From positions 496,001-560,000 of the forward strand of contig JBLXDJ010000002.1 in the NCBI GenBank assembly GCA_048264105.1: a DNA stretch of 64,000 nucleotides, written 5' to 3'. Below the pieces are notes generated by a model. That model worked only from the letters and a program-made list of their open reading frames with translations, did no database searches and was not told the origin of the DNA. Source of the DNA: Oceanospirillum sp048264105. Its GTDB lineage: Bacteria; Pseudomonadota; Gammaproteobacteria; Pseudomonadales; Halomonadaceae. How positions within the stretch are numbered: position 1 is the stretch's first letter; every line of letters starts with the position of its first letter. Below, piece after piece: positions 1 through 8,302 of the stretch. A program made the translations under genes and the position numbers.

Positions 1-440
1 AGGCCTTTTGGCGGCTCCGGCATCTTTTCACGCTCCAGACCAAAATCTTCAGACAAGGTACCGGATGATTTAGGGGCGTAATCCATTGGCGCTGAGTAGC
101 TTTCATCATCAGCGCTTACTTTTGCAGAGGCAGAACCTTTTTTACTGATTCTCTTATAAAGAGACGCGTCATCGCAGAAGCTCTCGGCTCCGTTTTGCAG
201 ATGACCGACCAGGCTTTGATAGTTCTTCTCCATGCTGGCCAGCAGTTCATCGGTACGGGCAAAATGTTCGCTGACGTTTTCATTGAGACGGGCAAGCTCC
301 ATCTCTTTCTGATTCATGCGTTGTTTCAGGTCTGAGCTTTCACCCGTGTTAGCGTTTAGCAGGTGATAAATCAGAGCACCAACACCACAGCCCACGATAA
401 AGGTCAGAATAATAAGGGTCCAGTCGATATTGGCTTCCAT
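1..440 (-). CDS. zapG: ZapG/YhcB (DUF1043) inner-membrane protein, partial
   Basis: The gene reads leftwards from the ATG at 440 and runs off the window with no stop; 146 codons are visible. The product starts MEANIDWTLIILTF, has one N-terminal membrane segment (about residues 7-25, ending in a glycine-rich GCGVGALIYHLL), then a long charged coiled-coil-like region and a Pro/Ser-rich tail. This is the layout of YhcB, a cell-envelope and division-linked protein anchored in the inner membrane. It is divergent from zapE, as in many gammaproteobacteria. Family assignment rests on topology, the N-terminal pattern and this gene order. The missing part should be only the end of the disordered tail. 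Confidence 0.85.
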   Translation of the reverse strand, partial: MEANIDWTLIILTFIVGCGVGALIYHLLNANTGESSDLKQRMNQKEMELARLNENVSEHFARTDELLASMEKNYQSLVGHLQNGAESFCDDASLYKRISKKGSASAKVSADDESYSAPMDYAPKSSGTLSEDFGLEREKMPEPPKG

Positions 441-829
441 AAATGACTCCTTAACTACTTGAATGACATCCGCAATGATGTCCTAACGTGCTGATTATTA
501 TACAGGGTAATCGGCTCGGATGACCAACCGGTTATTATTCAAATATATAAAATATTCTATTAAAGACCACTCATTTGTGAGTTCAGGCCGCTCTCGGATT
601 GTTATTTTAGGCTACACCTAAGGTCTGTGTTTGGGAGTTGGCCCGCAAGTCGGTATAATGCCGCCCACATTTTTAGGCTGGCAGCACCACGGCTTGTTTT
701 ATCGCCGTGTCTGATCTCAGCTTTAAAGTCTGTTCGCTAAGGATCTGCAGCCTGGCCGCTGCTGAATACCGTCAGACAGATAATAACCGTCCTGAACGAC
801 CCTCAGTATAACTCTCGGAAGTAGGCAAT
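441..829. other. Divergent zapG-zapE intergenic region
   Basis: This 389-base stretch holds no gene I can support. It should carry the promoters of both divergent genes. The only strong signal is the rightward promoter at 631-659. Downstream of it, 692-714 holds a small hairpin with arms CACGGC and GCCGTG inside an approximately 165-base zapE leader. The part left of 630 is AT-rich with no confident motif. Confidence 0.6.
631..659 (+). promoter_or_regulatory. Sigma-70-type promoter for zapE
   Basis: TTGGGA (631-636), a 17-base spacer and a perfect TATAAT (654-659) form a strong housekeeping promoter pointing at zapE. The transcript would begin near 666, giving a leader of about 165 bases before the ATG at 830. 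Confidence 0.65.
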
Positions 830-1921
830 ATGACACCTTTAGAGCGCTACAAACAAGATCTTGAACGTGACGATTTCAGCTATGATCCGGCACAGGAGAT
901 GGCGGTCAAGCATCTGCAGCGTCTTTATGATGATCTGGTAGCGTATCAGCCGCCCAAGAAGTCTTTTCTGAAAAGTCTGTTTGGCAAGCCGGAAGTCCGT
1001 GAGCCGGCAATGGGCCTGTATTTCTGGGGCGGTGTCGGTCGTGGTAAGACCTATCTGGTGGATACCTTCTTCGACAGCCTGCCCTTTGAAGAAAAAATGC
1101 GTGTGCACTTCCACCGCTTTATGCAGCGTGTGCACGATGATCTGCGTAAATACGATGGCGAGAAAAACCCCCTGACATTGGTGGCTGCGAATCTGGCGTC
1201 TGAGATCCGTGTGCTGTGTCTGGATGAGTTCTTCGTTAAAGATATCACTGACGCCATGATTCTGGCGGGTCTGCTGGGTGAGCTGTTTAATAATGGCGTT
1301 GCTCTGGTGACCACCTCGAACATTGTTCCGGATGGCCTTTATGAAAATGGCCTGCAACGTGCGCGCTTCCTGCCCGCGATCGACCTGCTGAAGCAATATA
1401 CCGAAGTCGTTAATGTTGACAGTGGTGTAGATTATCGACTGCGGGCGCTGGAGCAGGCAGAAATTTTCCACTACCCGTTAGATTCGGCGGCCAACGAAAG
1501 TCTGGCAAAAAGCTTCAAAAGTATCGCCCTGGGTGAAGGTAAAGTCGGTGAATCTATTGAGATCAATCACCGCCAGATGAAGACTCAGCGCATTCATGAT
1601 GATGTGGTCTGGTTTGATTTTGATGAGTTGTGCGACGGCCCGCGCAGTCAGAATGACTATATTGAGCTGGCAAAAGAGTTTCATACGGTTCTGCTGAGCG
1701 ATGTGCCTCAGATGAAGCGGGATACCGATGATCAGGCGCGTCGTTTTATCAATCTGGTTGACGAATTTTATGACCGTAACGTGAAGCTGATTATTTCAGC
1801 GGAAGCGGGCATCCCGGATCTGTATCTGGGTGGCAACCTCAGCTTTGAGTTTGACCGTACGGTGTCCCGTCTGCTGGAGATGCAGTCCCATGAGTATCTG
1901 GCTCGTGAGCATCGTCCATAG
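830..1921 (+). CDS. zapE: Cell division protein ZapE, AFG1-like ATPase
   Basis: The 363-residue product is an AAA-type ATPase of the AFG1/ZapE family. ZapE associates with the Z-ring and is needed for division under some stress conditions in E. coli. The Walker A motif GGVGRGKT lies at residues 67-74 and the Walker B stretch VLCLDEFF near 128-135; TTSN near 161-164 fits sensor 1. Length is normal for the family (about 375). The ATG at 830 is preceded by GGAAG. The neighbours (zapG upstream, rplM downstream) are the usual gammaproteobacterial context. Confidence 0.95.
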   Translation: MTPLERYKQDLERDDFSYDPAQEMAVKHLQRLYDDLVAYQPPKKSFLKSLFGKPEVREPAMGLYFWGGVGRGKTYLVDTFFDSLPFEEKMRVHFHRFMQRVHDDLRKYDGEKNPLTLVAANLASEIRVLCLDEFFVKDITDAMILAGLLGELFNNGVALVTTSNIVPDGLYENGLQRARFLPAIDLLKQYTEVVNVDSGVDYRLRALEQAEIFHYPLDSAANESLAKSFKSIALGEGKVGESIEINHRQMKTQRIHDDVVWFDFDELCDGPRSQNDYIELAKEFHTVLLSDVPQMKRDTDDQARRFINLVDEFYDRNVKLIISAEAGIPDLYLGGNLSFEFDRTVSRLLEMQSHEYLAREHRP

Positions 1922-2014
1922 GCGGTGAAACGAAAACGTTAGCTCTGGGATACAGGATCTGAAATTAAAAAGGTGCCGAAGTTGATTATTTAGCATTTTT
2001 GCCTGTTGAGGGTC

Positions 2015-2043
2015 TTAACTTTAACAGGCGAAGTCGCTATACT
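2015..2043 (+). promoter_or_regulatory. Probable rplM-rpsI promoter
   Basis: TTAACT (2015-2020), a 17-base spacer and TATACT (2038-2043) fit a sigma-70 promoter and would give a leader of about 115 bases before rplM. A 7-base inverted repeat, GCCTGTT (2001-2007) and AACAGGC (2023-2029), brackets the -35 element; whether it matters is unknown. Confidence 0.55.
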
Positions 2044-2163
2044 TCGCGCTCCTTTTTTAAGGTAATGAACGTTGCAATGGATCTGCAACCAATAAAAATA
2101 GGCAACTGGTCCATCGGGACGGGAATGATTCTCTGATCGTAAGACCGATATAGGCTATTAATT

Positions 2164-2592
2164 ATGAAAACTTTTAGTGCAAAACCAGAGACCGTAAAGC
2201 GCGACTGGTATGTTGTCGACGCAGATGGTCTGACACTGGGTCGTTTGGCTACTGAGCTGGCTCGTCGCCTGCGCGGTAAACATAAAGTTGAGTACACTCC
2301 TCACGTTGACACAGGTGACTACCTGGTTGTTGTTAACGCTGAGAAAGTGAAGGTTACTGGTAACAAAGCAAAAGACAAAATGTACTACCGTCACACCGGT
2401 TACATCGGCGGTATCAAATCTATGTCTTTCAACCAGATGATCGATCACGCTCCAGAGCGCGTTATCCAACTGGCCGTTAAAGGCATGCTTCCAAAAGGCC
2501 CTCTGGGTCGTGCAATGCAGGCGAAGCTGAAAGTGTACGCTGGTGAAAACCACCCACACGCAGCACAACAGCCGCAAGAACTGAAACTTTAA
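2164..2592 (+). CDS. rplM: 50S ribosomal protein L13
   Basis: The 142-residue product is ribosomal protein L13, a large-subunit assembly protein. The length equals that of E. coli, and the N-terminus (MKTFSAKPETVKRDWYVVDA) and the segment VKGMLPKGPLGR are hallmark L13 sequences. It forms the conserved two-gene operon with rpsI 13 bases downstream. The leader is about 115 bases long, enough for translational autocontrol, but I recognise no specific structure there. Confidence 0.98.
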   Translation: MKTFSAKPETVKRDWYVVDADGLTLGRLATELARRLRGKHKVEYTPHVDTGDYLVVVNAEKVKVTGNKAKDKMYYRHTGYIGGIKSMSFNQMIDHAPERVIQLAVKGMLPKGPLGRAMQAKLKVYAGENHPHAAQQPQELKL

Positions 2593-2605
2593 TAGGAAGA
2601 TAAAC

Positions 2606-2998
2606 ATGTCTGCAACTCAGTATTACGGTACCGGTCGTCGTAAGACCTCTACAGCTCGTGTATTCATGCGCGCTGGTTCTGGCAACATCGTTGTAAACGG
2701 TCTGCCTCTGGATGAATACTTCGGTCGTGTTACTGCACGTATCGTTGTGCGTCAGCCTCTTGAGCTGACTGAGAACACTGAAAAGTTTGACCTGAATATC
2801 ACTGTTAAAGGTGGTGGTGATTTCGGTCAGGCTGGTGCTATCCGTCACGGTGTTACCCGTGCACTGATGGAGTACGATGAGACTCTGCGTAAAGCTCTGC
2901 GTGATGCTGGCTACGTAACCCGTGACGCTCGTAAAGTTGAGCGTAAGAAAGTGGGTCTGCGTAAAGCACGTAAGCGTCCACAGTTCTCCAAGCGTTAA
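2606..2998 (+). CDS. rpsI: 30S ribosomal protein S9
   Basis: The 130-residue product is ribosomal protein S9. It has the conserved start YYGTGRRKTSTARV and the basic C-terminal tail ending RKRPQFSKR, whose last residues reach the P-site tRNA in known ribosomes. It is cotranscribed with rplM and followed by a terminator at 3031-3066. Confidence 0.98.
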   Translation: MSATQYYGTGRRKTSTARVFMRAGSGNIVVNGLPLDEYFGRVTARIVVRQPLELTENTEKFDLNITVKGGGDFGQAGAIRHGVTRALMEYDETLRKALRDAGYVTRDARKVERKKVGLRKARKRPQFSKR

Positions 2999-3030
2999 TT
3001 CGCTTACAGACCTTATTGGTTTGTTATCAA

Positions 3031-3066
3031 AAAGCGCTCAGGCCTTTGCGTCTGGGCGTTTTTTTT
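3031..3066 (+). terminator. Rho-independent terminator of rplM-rpsI
   Basis: The stem CGCTCAG / CTGGGCG has one G-U pair and is followed by eight T residues. It lies 33 bases after the rpsI stop. Confidence 0.85.
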
Positions 3067-3094
3067 GCCCGTAGCACAACTATTTGCCTCTGGT

Positions 3095-3108
3095 TTGATC
3101 TGGCTCAA
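3095..3108 (+). promoter_or_regulatory. Possible FNR/Anr-type box upstream of petABC
   Basis: TTGAT-N4-CTCAA differs from the FNR consensus TTGAT-N4-ATCAA at one position. It lies about 230 bases before petA, whose bc1 complex belongs to aerobic and nitrate-type respiration, so oxygen control would make sense. This is inference from the motif alone. Confidence 0.35.
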
Positions 3109-3327
3109 GAGGTGGTTGAAAGTAAGGTTTAACCTTGCTGCCTTCGCGCCGGATATGCAACTAAGGCATTATTTTTACAGGGTTATATTCCCTTGTGTTG
3201 CGGTGCCGATTTTTTTACTATTTGTGCCATTTATTTTCCGTGAAAAATGGCAACGGGTTAAGTTGCTTAATTTAAGTTGCATAACCCTTTGAAATTTAAC
3301 GGGTTGGTTGATGGGAGAGACCTTACG

Positions 3328-3921
3328 ATGAGTAATGACGGCGTAAACAAAGGGCGTCGCCGTTTCCTTCTCGGCGCGACATCTGCAGTTGGTGCAGTGG
3401 GCGTTGTGGGGGTAGCGGTTCCCTTTGTAGCATCCTGGAACCCTAGTGCGAAAGCACGGGCGGCGGGTGCTCCGGCTAAAGCTGATATTTCTAAGCTGCA
3501 GCCGGGTCAGCAAATGACCATTGAATGGCGTGGTAAACCTGTATGGGTTATTCACCGCACGCCTGAAATGATGGCTAATCTGGAAAAACTGAACGATCAG
3601 GTTGCTGATCCGAATTCAGAAGTTCCACAGCAGCCTGAGTATATTACCGGTGTCCTGCGCTCTATTAAGCCAGAATACGCAGTTATGATCGGTATCTGTA
3701 CTCACCTAGGTTGTTCTCCTACCTATCGTCCGGAAGTGGCTCCTGCTGATCTGGGTGAAGACTGGTTGGGTGGCTTCTTCTGTCCGTGTCATGGTTCTCG
3801 TTTTGACCTGTCCGGCCGTGTTTATAAGAGCGTACCTGCTCCAGTAAACCTGGAAGTGCCTCCATACAAATACGAGTCTGATGACATTATCGTTATCGGT
3901 GTAGATCAGGAGAAAGCATAA
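3328..3921 (+). CDS. petA: Ubiquinol-cytochrome c reductase Rieske iron-sulfur subunit
   Basis: The 197-residue product is the Rieske subunit of the bc1 complex, which takes an electron from ubiquinol at the Qo site and passes it to cytochrome c1. The N-terminus carries a twin-arginine-like signal anchor (KGRRRFLLGA) and one hydrophobic segment. The [2Fe-2S] ligands lie in CTHLGCSP and CPCHGSRFD. I chose the ATG at 3328 because GGGAGAGA precedes it by a normal distance; an in-frame upstream start at 3277 would add 17 residues of non-family sequence. The stop overlaps the petB start by one base (TAATG), so the two are translationally coupled. Confidence 0.96.
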   Translation: MSNDGVNKGRRRFLLGATSAVGAVGVVGVAVPFVASWNPSAKARAAGAPAKADISKLQPGQQMTIEWRGKPVWVIHRTPEMMANLEKLNDQVADPNSEVPQQPEYITGVLRSIKPEYAVMIGICTHLGCSPTYRPEVAPADLGEDWLGGFFCPCHGSRFDLSGRVYKSVPAPVNLEVPPYKYESDDIIVIGVDQEKA

Positions 3922-5177
3922 TGGCTGGTAACCGTAACAAAGGTAATCCAGGCCTGATGGGTTGGATTGATGATCGTTTCCCGGCTACGGCCATGTGGGA
4001 AGATCACCTGAGCAAATACTATGCTCCTAAAAACTTTAACTTCTGGTACTTCTTCGGCTCTCTGGCGCTGTTAGTACTGGTTAACCAGATCCTGACCGGT
4101 ATCTGGCTGACGATGAGCTTTAACCCAAGTGCTGAAGGTGCATTTGCGTCCGTTGAGTACATCATGCGTGATGTAGAATACGGCTGGTTACTGCGTTATA
4201 TGCACTCTACGGGTGCTTCTGCGTTCTTCGTCGTTGTTTATCTCCATATGTTCCGCGGCATGATGTACGGCTCGTACAAAGCGCCTCGTGAGCTGATCTG
4301 GATCTTCGGTATGGCGATCTACTTGGCACTGATGGCTGAAGCCTTTATGGGCTATCTGCTGCCATGGGGTCAGATGTCTTACTGGGGTGCTCAGGTAATT
4401 ATCTCCCTGTTCACTGCGATTCCGGCCATTGGCCCTGATCTGGCGCAGTGGGTACGTGGTGACTTCCTGATTTCCGGTATCACGCTGAACCGTTTCTTCG
4501 CTCTGCACGTTGTTGCGCTGCCTATCGTACTGCTGGCTCTGGTTGTTCTGCACATCATTGCTCTGCACGAGGTTGGTTCTAACAACCCAGACGGTAACGA
4601 CATCAAGAAACACAAAGATGAGAACGGTATCCCGCTGGACGGTATTCCATTCCACCCTTACTACACCCTGAAAGACATTGTGGGCGTAGCGGTGTTCCTG
4701 TTCGTTTTCTGCGCGATCATCTTCTACGCACCGACCATGGGCGGCTACTTCATTGAAGCGCCGAACTTTGAGCCGGCGAACGCTCTGAAGACTCCGAATC
4801 ACATTGCCCCGGTTTGGTACTTCACGCCGTTCTACGCAATGCTGCGTGCGATCACCTTCCCGATGTTTGGCTTAGACGCTAAGTTCTGGGGTGTGGTTGT
4901 AATGGGTGCTGCAATTGCGATCCTGTTTGTTCTGCCTTGGCTGGACAAGAGCCCTGTACGCTCTATGCGCTACAAAGGCTGGATCAGTAAAGTATTCCTG
5001 GTTCTGTTTGCAATCAGCTTCGTAATTCTGGGTGTTCTGGGTGCGCTGCCTTCTACTCCGGGCCGTACTGCACTGGCACAGCTGTGTACTGCGATCTACT
5101 TCGCATACTTCATCCTGATGCCTTGGTACACCAAGTTCGAATCCACTAAACCAGTGCCAGAGAGGGTGACAGGCTAA
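3921..5177 (+). CDS. petB: Ubiquinol-cytochrome c reductase cytochrome b subunit
   Basis: The 418-residue polytopic membrane protein is cytochrome b, which holds hemes bL and bH and the Qo and Qi quinone sites. Haem-ligand histidines are visible in the second helix (HSTGASAFF, VVYLHMFRG) and the fourth (FALHVVALP, VVLHIIALH). The Qo motif reads PVWY in place of the commoner PEWY; as I recall, this variant is known in beta- and gammaproteobacterial bc1 complexes. The gene is fused full-length (not split as in b6f) and overlaps both neighbours by one base, so petABC is a tight operon. Confidence 0.97.
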   Translation: MAGNRNKGNPGLMGWIDDRFPATAMWEDHLSKYYAPKNFNFWYFFGSLALLVLVNQILTGIWLTMSFNPSAEGAFASVEYIMRDVEYGWLLRYMHSTGASAFFVVVYLHMFRGMMYGSYKAPRELIWIFGMAIYLALMAEAFMGYLLPWGQMSYWGAQVIISLFTAIPAIGPDLAQWVRGDFLISGITLNRFFALHVVALPIVLLALVVLHIIALHEVGSNNPDGNDIKKHKDENGIPLDGIPFHPYYTLKDIVGVAVFLFVFCAIIFYAPTMGGYFIEAPNFEPANALKTPNHIAPVWYFTPFYAMLRAITFPMFGLDAKFWGVVVMGAAIAILFVLPWLDKSPVRSMRYKGWISKVFLVLFAISFVILGVLGALPSTPGRTALAQLCTAIYFAYFILMPWYTKFESTKPVPERVTG

Positions 5178-5938
5178 TGAAAAAGCAACTGATTGCACTG
5201 ATTTTAGCGCTGGTACCGTTTACGGCGCTTGCAGCAGGTGGCGGTAATGTTCACCTGGATAAAATGGAACCTGATCTGTACGACAAAGCGTCTCTGCAGA
5301 ATGGTGCAAAACTGTTTGTGAACTACTGCATGGGTTGTCACTCAGCTCAGTTCCAGCGTTTCGCACGTACTGCTGAAGACCTGGGTATTCCTCAGGACGT
5401 TATCGAAGATAACCTGATTTTCAGCAGCTCTCTGAAGTATAACGATCAGATGCGTATCGCTATGCAGAAAGAAGACGCGGCAGTATGGTTCGGCGCAGCT
5501 CCACCTGATCTGAGCCTTGAAGCCCGTCTGCGTGGTGCTGACTGGATCTACACTTACCTGCGTAGCTTCTATGCCGACGAAAGTCGTCCATGGGGTGTTA
5601 ACAACGCGGTATTCCCTGATGTAGGTATGCCAAACGTTCTGGCTCCTCTGCAGGGTATCCAGGAAAAGGTTTGTGATCCGAATCATCAGGTATCTGAACT
5701 GGATCCTCTGACAGGTAATCAGGTTGGCGAAAGTTGCCTGAAAATTACCAAAGAGGGTGCGATGAGCAAGGCTGAGTTTGATAAAGCAGTCTACGACCTG
5801 ACTAACTTTATGGTATATGCCGGTGAGCCTTCCAAGCTGGAAAGTAACCGCATCGCACCATGGGTGTTAGGCTTCATCGTAATTCTGTTCTTCTTCGCTT
5901 ACCTGCTGAAGAAAGAGTACTGGCGCGATATTCACTAA
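5177..5938 (+). CDS. petC: Ubiquinol-cytochrome c reductase cytochrome c1 subunit
   Basis: The 253-residue product is cytochrome c1, which passes electrons from the Rieske centre to a soluble or membrane cytochrome c. It has a Sec signal peptide (MKKQLIALILALVPFTALA), the c-type haem motif CMGCH near residue 52, and a C-terminal membrane anchor (VLGFIVILFFFAYLL) before a short cytoplasmic end. The start overlaps the petB stop by one base. A terminator follows 22 bases after the stop. Confidence 0.96.
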   Translation: MKKQLIALILALVPFTALAAGGGNVHLDKMEPDLYDKASLQNGAKLFVNYCMGCHSAQFQRFARTAEDLGIPQDVIEDNLIFSSSLKYNDQMRIAMQKEDAAVWFGAAPPDLSLEARLRGADWIYTYLRSFYADESRPWGVNNAVFPDVGMPNVLAPLQGIQEKVCDPNHQVSELDPLTGNQVGESCLKITKEGAMSKAEFDKAVYDLTNFMVYAGEPSKLESNRIAPWVLGFIVILFFFAYLLKKEYWRDIH

Positions 5939-5960
5939 TCGCTAGCCGGTGATATGAAGA

Positions 5961-5993
5961 GCGTGCAACCCTTTGCGGTTGCGCGCTTTTTTT
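5961..5993 (+). terminator. Rho-independent terminator of petABC
   Basis: GCGTGCAACC pairs with GGTTGCGCGC (10 pairs, one T-G) around CTTTGC and is followed by a run of T. Confidence 0.9.
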
Positions 5994-6052
5994 GCTCAGA
6001 GAGCAAAGATATGCTTTCATTATGGGCCTGAAAATTTGATAGGGGTTAGACA

Positions 6053-6685
6053 ATGGGTGTAGCAGCCAAGCGTTCTTCGATGACGTTTTATTCCAACGGT
6101 GAAGATCATTACAGCCATCGTGTACGTATTGTGCTAGCAGAAAAGGGAGTTGCTGTTGATATTCTGGATTGCCTTGAAGCCAATAAGCCTGCTGAGCTGG
6201 CCGATATCAATCCATACAACAGCCTGCCCACGCTGGTAGATCGTGATCTGGTTCTGTATGAGCCGAATGTGATGATGGAGTATCTGGATGAGCGTTTCCC
6301 GCATCCGCCATTATTGCCGGTTTATCCTGTTGCCCGTGCTCAGAGTCGTCTGTGGATGCACCGCATTCAGCGCGAATGGTGTGTACACGTTGACATCATC
6401 ACGGCGAACAAAGATGAAAAAGCAGTTGAGCAGGCTCGTAAAGAACTGCGTGAAGGTCTGATTGGTATCAGCCCAATCTTTGAAGAGCTGCCTTACTTCA
6501 TGAATGAAGAGTTTACGATTGTAGACTGCTGCATTGCTCCTATTTTGTGGCGTTTGCCTGCTCTGGGCATCGAACTGCCAGAGAAGCAGGTTCAGCCGCT
6601 GCTGTCATACATGAACAACCGCCTCTTCAACCGCGAAGCGTTCCAGGCAAGTCTGTCTGAAGCTGAGCGTGAGATGCGTCTGTAA
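6053..6685 (+). CDS. sspA: Stringent starvation protein A
   Basis: The 210-residue product has a glutathione-transferase fold without transferase activity and binds RNA polymerase in enteric bacteria. The conserved block EYLDERFPHPPL-PVYPVAR (residues 79-98) is the SspA signature, and the first residues (MGVAAKRSSMTF) match the family start. The ATG follows AGGGG. sspB begins 11 bases after the stop, the usual sspAB operon. The position after petABC is conserved in gammaproteobacteria. Confidence 0.96.
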   Translation: MGVAAKRSSMTFYSNGEDHYSHRVRIVLAEKGVAVDILDCLEANKPAELADINPYNSLPTLVDRDLVLYEPNVMMEYLDERFPHPPLLPVYPVARAQSRLWMHRIQREWCVHVDIITANKDEKAVEQARKELREGLIGISPIFEELPYFMNEEFTIVDCCIAPILWRLPALGIELPEKQVQPLLSYMNNRLFNREAFQASLSEAEREMRL

Positions 6686-6696
6686 TTGGATCTGTT

Positions 6697-7119
6697 ATGT
6701 CTTCCAGTCGTCCATATCTGATTCGTGCGCTTTACGAATGGCTTGCCGATAATGATCTGACGCCATATCTGGCTGTTGATGCCACCATTGAAAATGTCAT
6801 GGTGCCTTCTCAGCATATTCAGGATGGTCAGATTGTATTGAATATCGCCATGAGTGCCGTGCGCGAGCTGGATATCTCAAATGAAGCCGTTACTTTTTCT
6901 GCGCGTTTTGGTGGTGTGCCGCAGCAGGTTTATGTACCTGTTGCTGCTGTGCTGGCCATTTATGCAAAAGAGAACGGACAGGGAATGGCTTTCGGGCATG
7001 AGCCGGAACTGCCGGACCCTGAACCTAAAGGTCCTGTCGCGGTTGATGCCGAGCCAGAGCCGGTTAAGGAAGAGAAAGAGTCCGAGAGTAAGCGACCTTC
7101 ACTGCGCGTGGTTAAATAG
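6697..7119 (+). CDS. sspB: ClpXP adaptor SspB
   Basis: The 140-residue product is SspB, which tethers ssrA-tagged proteins to ClpXP. The folded domain covers roughly residues 1-105; it is followed by an acidic Pro/Glu linker and ends in RPSLRVVK, the ClpX-binding tail. It is cotranscribed with sspA and followed by a terminator at 7147-7174. Confidence 0.95.
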   Translation: MSSSRPYLIRALYEWLADNDLTPYLAVDATIENVMVPSQHIQDGQIVLNIAMSAVRELDISNEAVTFSARFGGVPQQVYVPVAAVLAIYAKENGQGMAFGHEPELPDPEPKGPVAVDAEPEPVKEEKESESKRPSLRVVK

Positions 7120-7146
7120 CAAGGGGAAGTCCTCATCGGATGATCT

Positions 7147-7174
7147 GAAAAAGGCGTCGTAAGACGCCTTTTTT
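7147..7174. terminator. Bidirectional intrinsic terminator after sspB
   Basis: AAAGGCGTC-GTAA-GACGCCTTT has T runs on both strands. It closes sspAB; on the minus strand it lies about 110 bases past diaA and could also serve that operon. Confidence 0.85.
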
Positions 7175-7281
7175 ATGTCTGAAATTCAGTGTGTTATGTC
7201 TGAAGATTAGTGCTCTGAGCTGAACGCCTGTCGAAAGCAGGATTCGTAGCCCGATACCCAGAGCCTGAAAGTCTCTCAGGT

Positions 7282-7878
7282 TTAGCCTTCCATCGCTCCA
7301 AAGAGCTGATAGTCGATCAGATCGCACAGGCAGTGCATCGCCAGCAGCTGTACTTCCTGAATGCGGCTGGGTGCATCAGCCGGAGCGCGAATCTCAAAGT
7401 CTTCGCTGCTCAGTAGTGAGGCAACATCTCCGCCATCGGCACCGGTCAGTGCGATAACGGTCATATCCCGCTCATGAGCCGCCTGTACCGCCTGTACGAC
7501 GTTATTCGACTTACAGCTTGAGGTTATCACCAGCAGAATATCACCGGGCTGACCCAGAGCCAGAACCTGCTTCGAGAAGATCTCATTGAAGCTGCCGCTG
7601 TTTGCGATGGCGGTTAGTGTGGAGCTGTCTGTGGACAGGGCCATAGCAGGCAGGCTGGGACGGTCTTTCTCGTATCGGTTCAGCATCTCTGAAGCAAAGT
7701 GCTGAGCCAACGCTGCCGAACCGCCATTACCGCAGGTCAGTATCTTGTTGTCGTTAATAAGACAGTTAACAATCAGGGCGCTGGCATGCTCAAGCAGCGG
7801 GGGCAGCATTTCGCTGGCGGTCGCCTGAGAGTCAATACTGCTGTGAAAGTTAGCAATGATGCGGTCTTGTAAATCCAT
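7282..7878 (-). CDS. diaA: SIS-domain protein DiaA (GmhA-like)
   Basis: The 198-residue product is a single SIS domain of the phosphoheptose-isomerase/DiaA group. The phosphosugar-binding stretch CGNGGSAALAQHFA lies near residues 49-62, and ITSS appears near residue 118. In E. coli DiaA is a tetramer that binds DnaA and promotes initiation; GmhA makes heptose phosphate for LPS. The location directly after yraN and lpoA is that of diaA, so I prefer DiaA. Sequence alone cannot exclude isomerase activity. It is 17 bases downstream of yraN and last in the lpoA-yraN-diaA operon; the dolP gene that follows in E. coli is absent here. Confidence 0.85.
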   Translation of the reverse strand: MDLQDRIIANFHSSIDSQATASEMLPPLLEHASALIVNCLINDNKILTCGNGGSAALAQHFASEMLNRYEKDRPSLPAMALSTDSSTLTAIANSGSFNEIFSKQVLALGQPGDILLVITSSCKSNNVVQAVQAAHERDMTVIALTGADGGDVASLLSSEDFEIRAPADAPSRIQEVQLLAMHCLCDLIDYQLFGAMEG

Positions 7879-7895
7879 AGTCTCTTCTCACGGGT

Positions 7896-8261
7896 TCAGG
7901 CTGTAACGGCTGAAGGTATCCAGTGTATCTCCTGGCCCTGCTTATGTTCATGGCCGGTGATTGCGATGACATCAATGCGCCAGGGTGTCTTGATCTGATG
8001 TTGTTGGCAGTAGAGCAGTGCCGAGCGGATCAGTTTTTGCTGCTTGCTTCGGGTGACTGTTTCTGCAGCGCTGCCGAAATGACTGCTTTTCCGGTAGCGG
8101 ACTTCCACGAATACCAGAGTGTTATTCTCCTGCATCACCAGATCCAGCTCGCCGGTTTTAAAATGAACATTGCGTTCAACCGGTATCAGTCCTTGCTGTT
8201 GCAGATAGCGCTCTGCAATCTCTTCGGCATGATAGCCGGTGTTCTGTGTGGGTGATGACAT
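7896..8261 (-). CDS. yraN: UPF0102 family protein YraN
   Basis: The 121-residue protein belongs to the YraN family, a predicted endonuclease-like fold of uncertain role. The typical restriction-nuclease-like residues are visible: E in AEERYLQQQG-type helix 1, GELDLV near residue 38 and FVEVRYR near 51-57. The length is typical. It lies between lpoA and diaA as in E. coli. Confidence 0.9.
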   Translation of the reverse strand: MSSPTQNTGYHAEEIAERYLQQQGLIPVERNVHFKTGELDLVMQENNTLVFVEVRYRKSSHFGSAAETVTRSKQQKLIRSALLYCQQHQIKTPWRIDVIAITGHEHKQGQEIHWIPSAVTA

Positions 8262-8302
8262 CGTTCAGCATCCTTGCCTGATGTTTTTCTGTGTAGTCTG
8301 AT

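Larger units (their letters stand above)
2999..3327. other. rpsI-petA intergenic region
   Basis: Of these 329 bases the first part is the rpsI terminator. The rest is the upstream region of petABC. It holds an FNR-like box (3095-3108), a short palindrome AAGGTT-T-AACCTT (3124-3136) and two direct copies of TTAAGTTGC (3258-3266, 3272-3280) inside a GGGTTA...TAACCC inverted pair (3255-3287). I see no confident -35/-10 pair and no gene. Confidence 0.5.

Noticed and set aside
3065..3292. Open frame of 75 codons between rpsI and petA
   Set aside because: It starts at a TTG inside the rpsI terminator, has no ribosome site, and ends in the petA upstream repeats.
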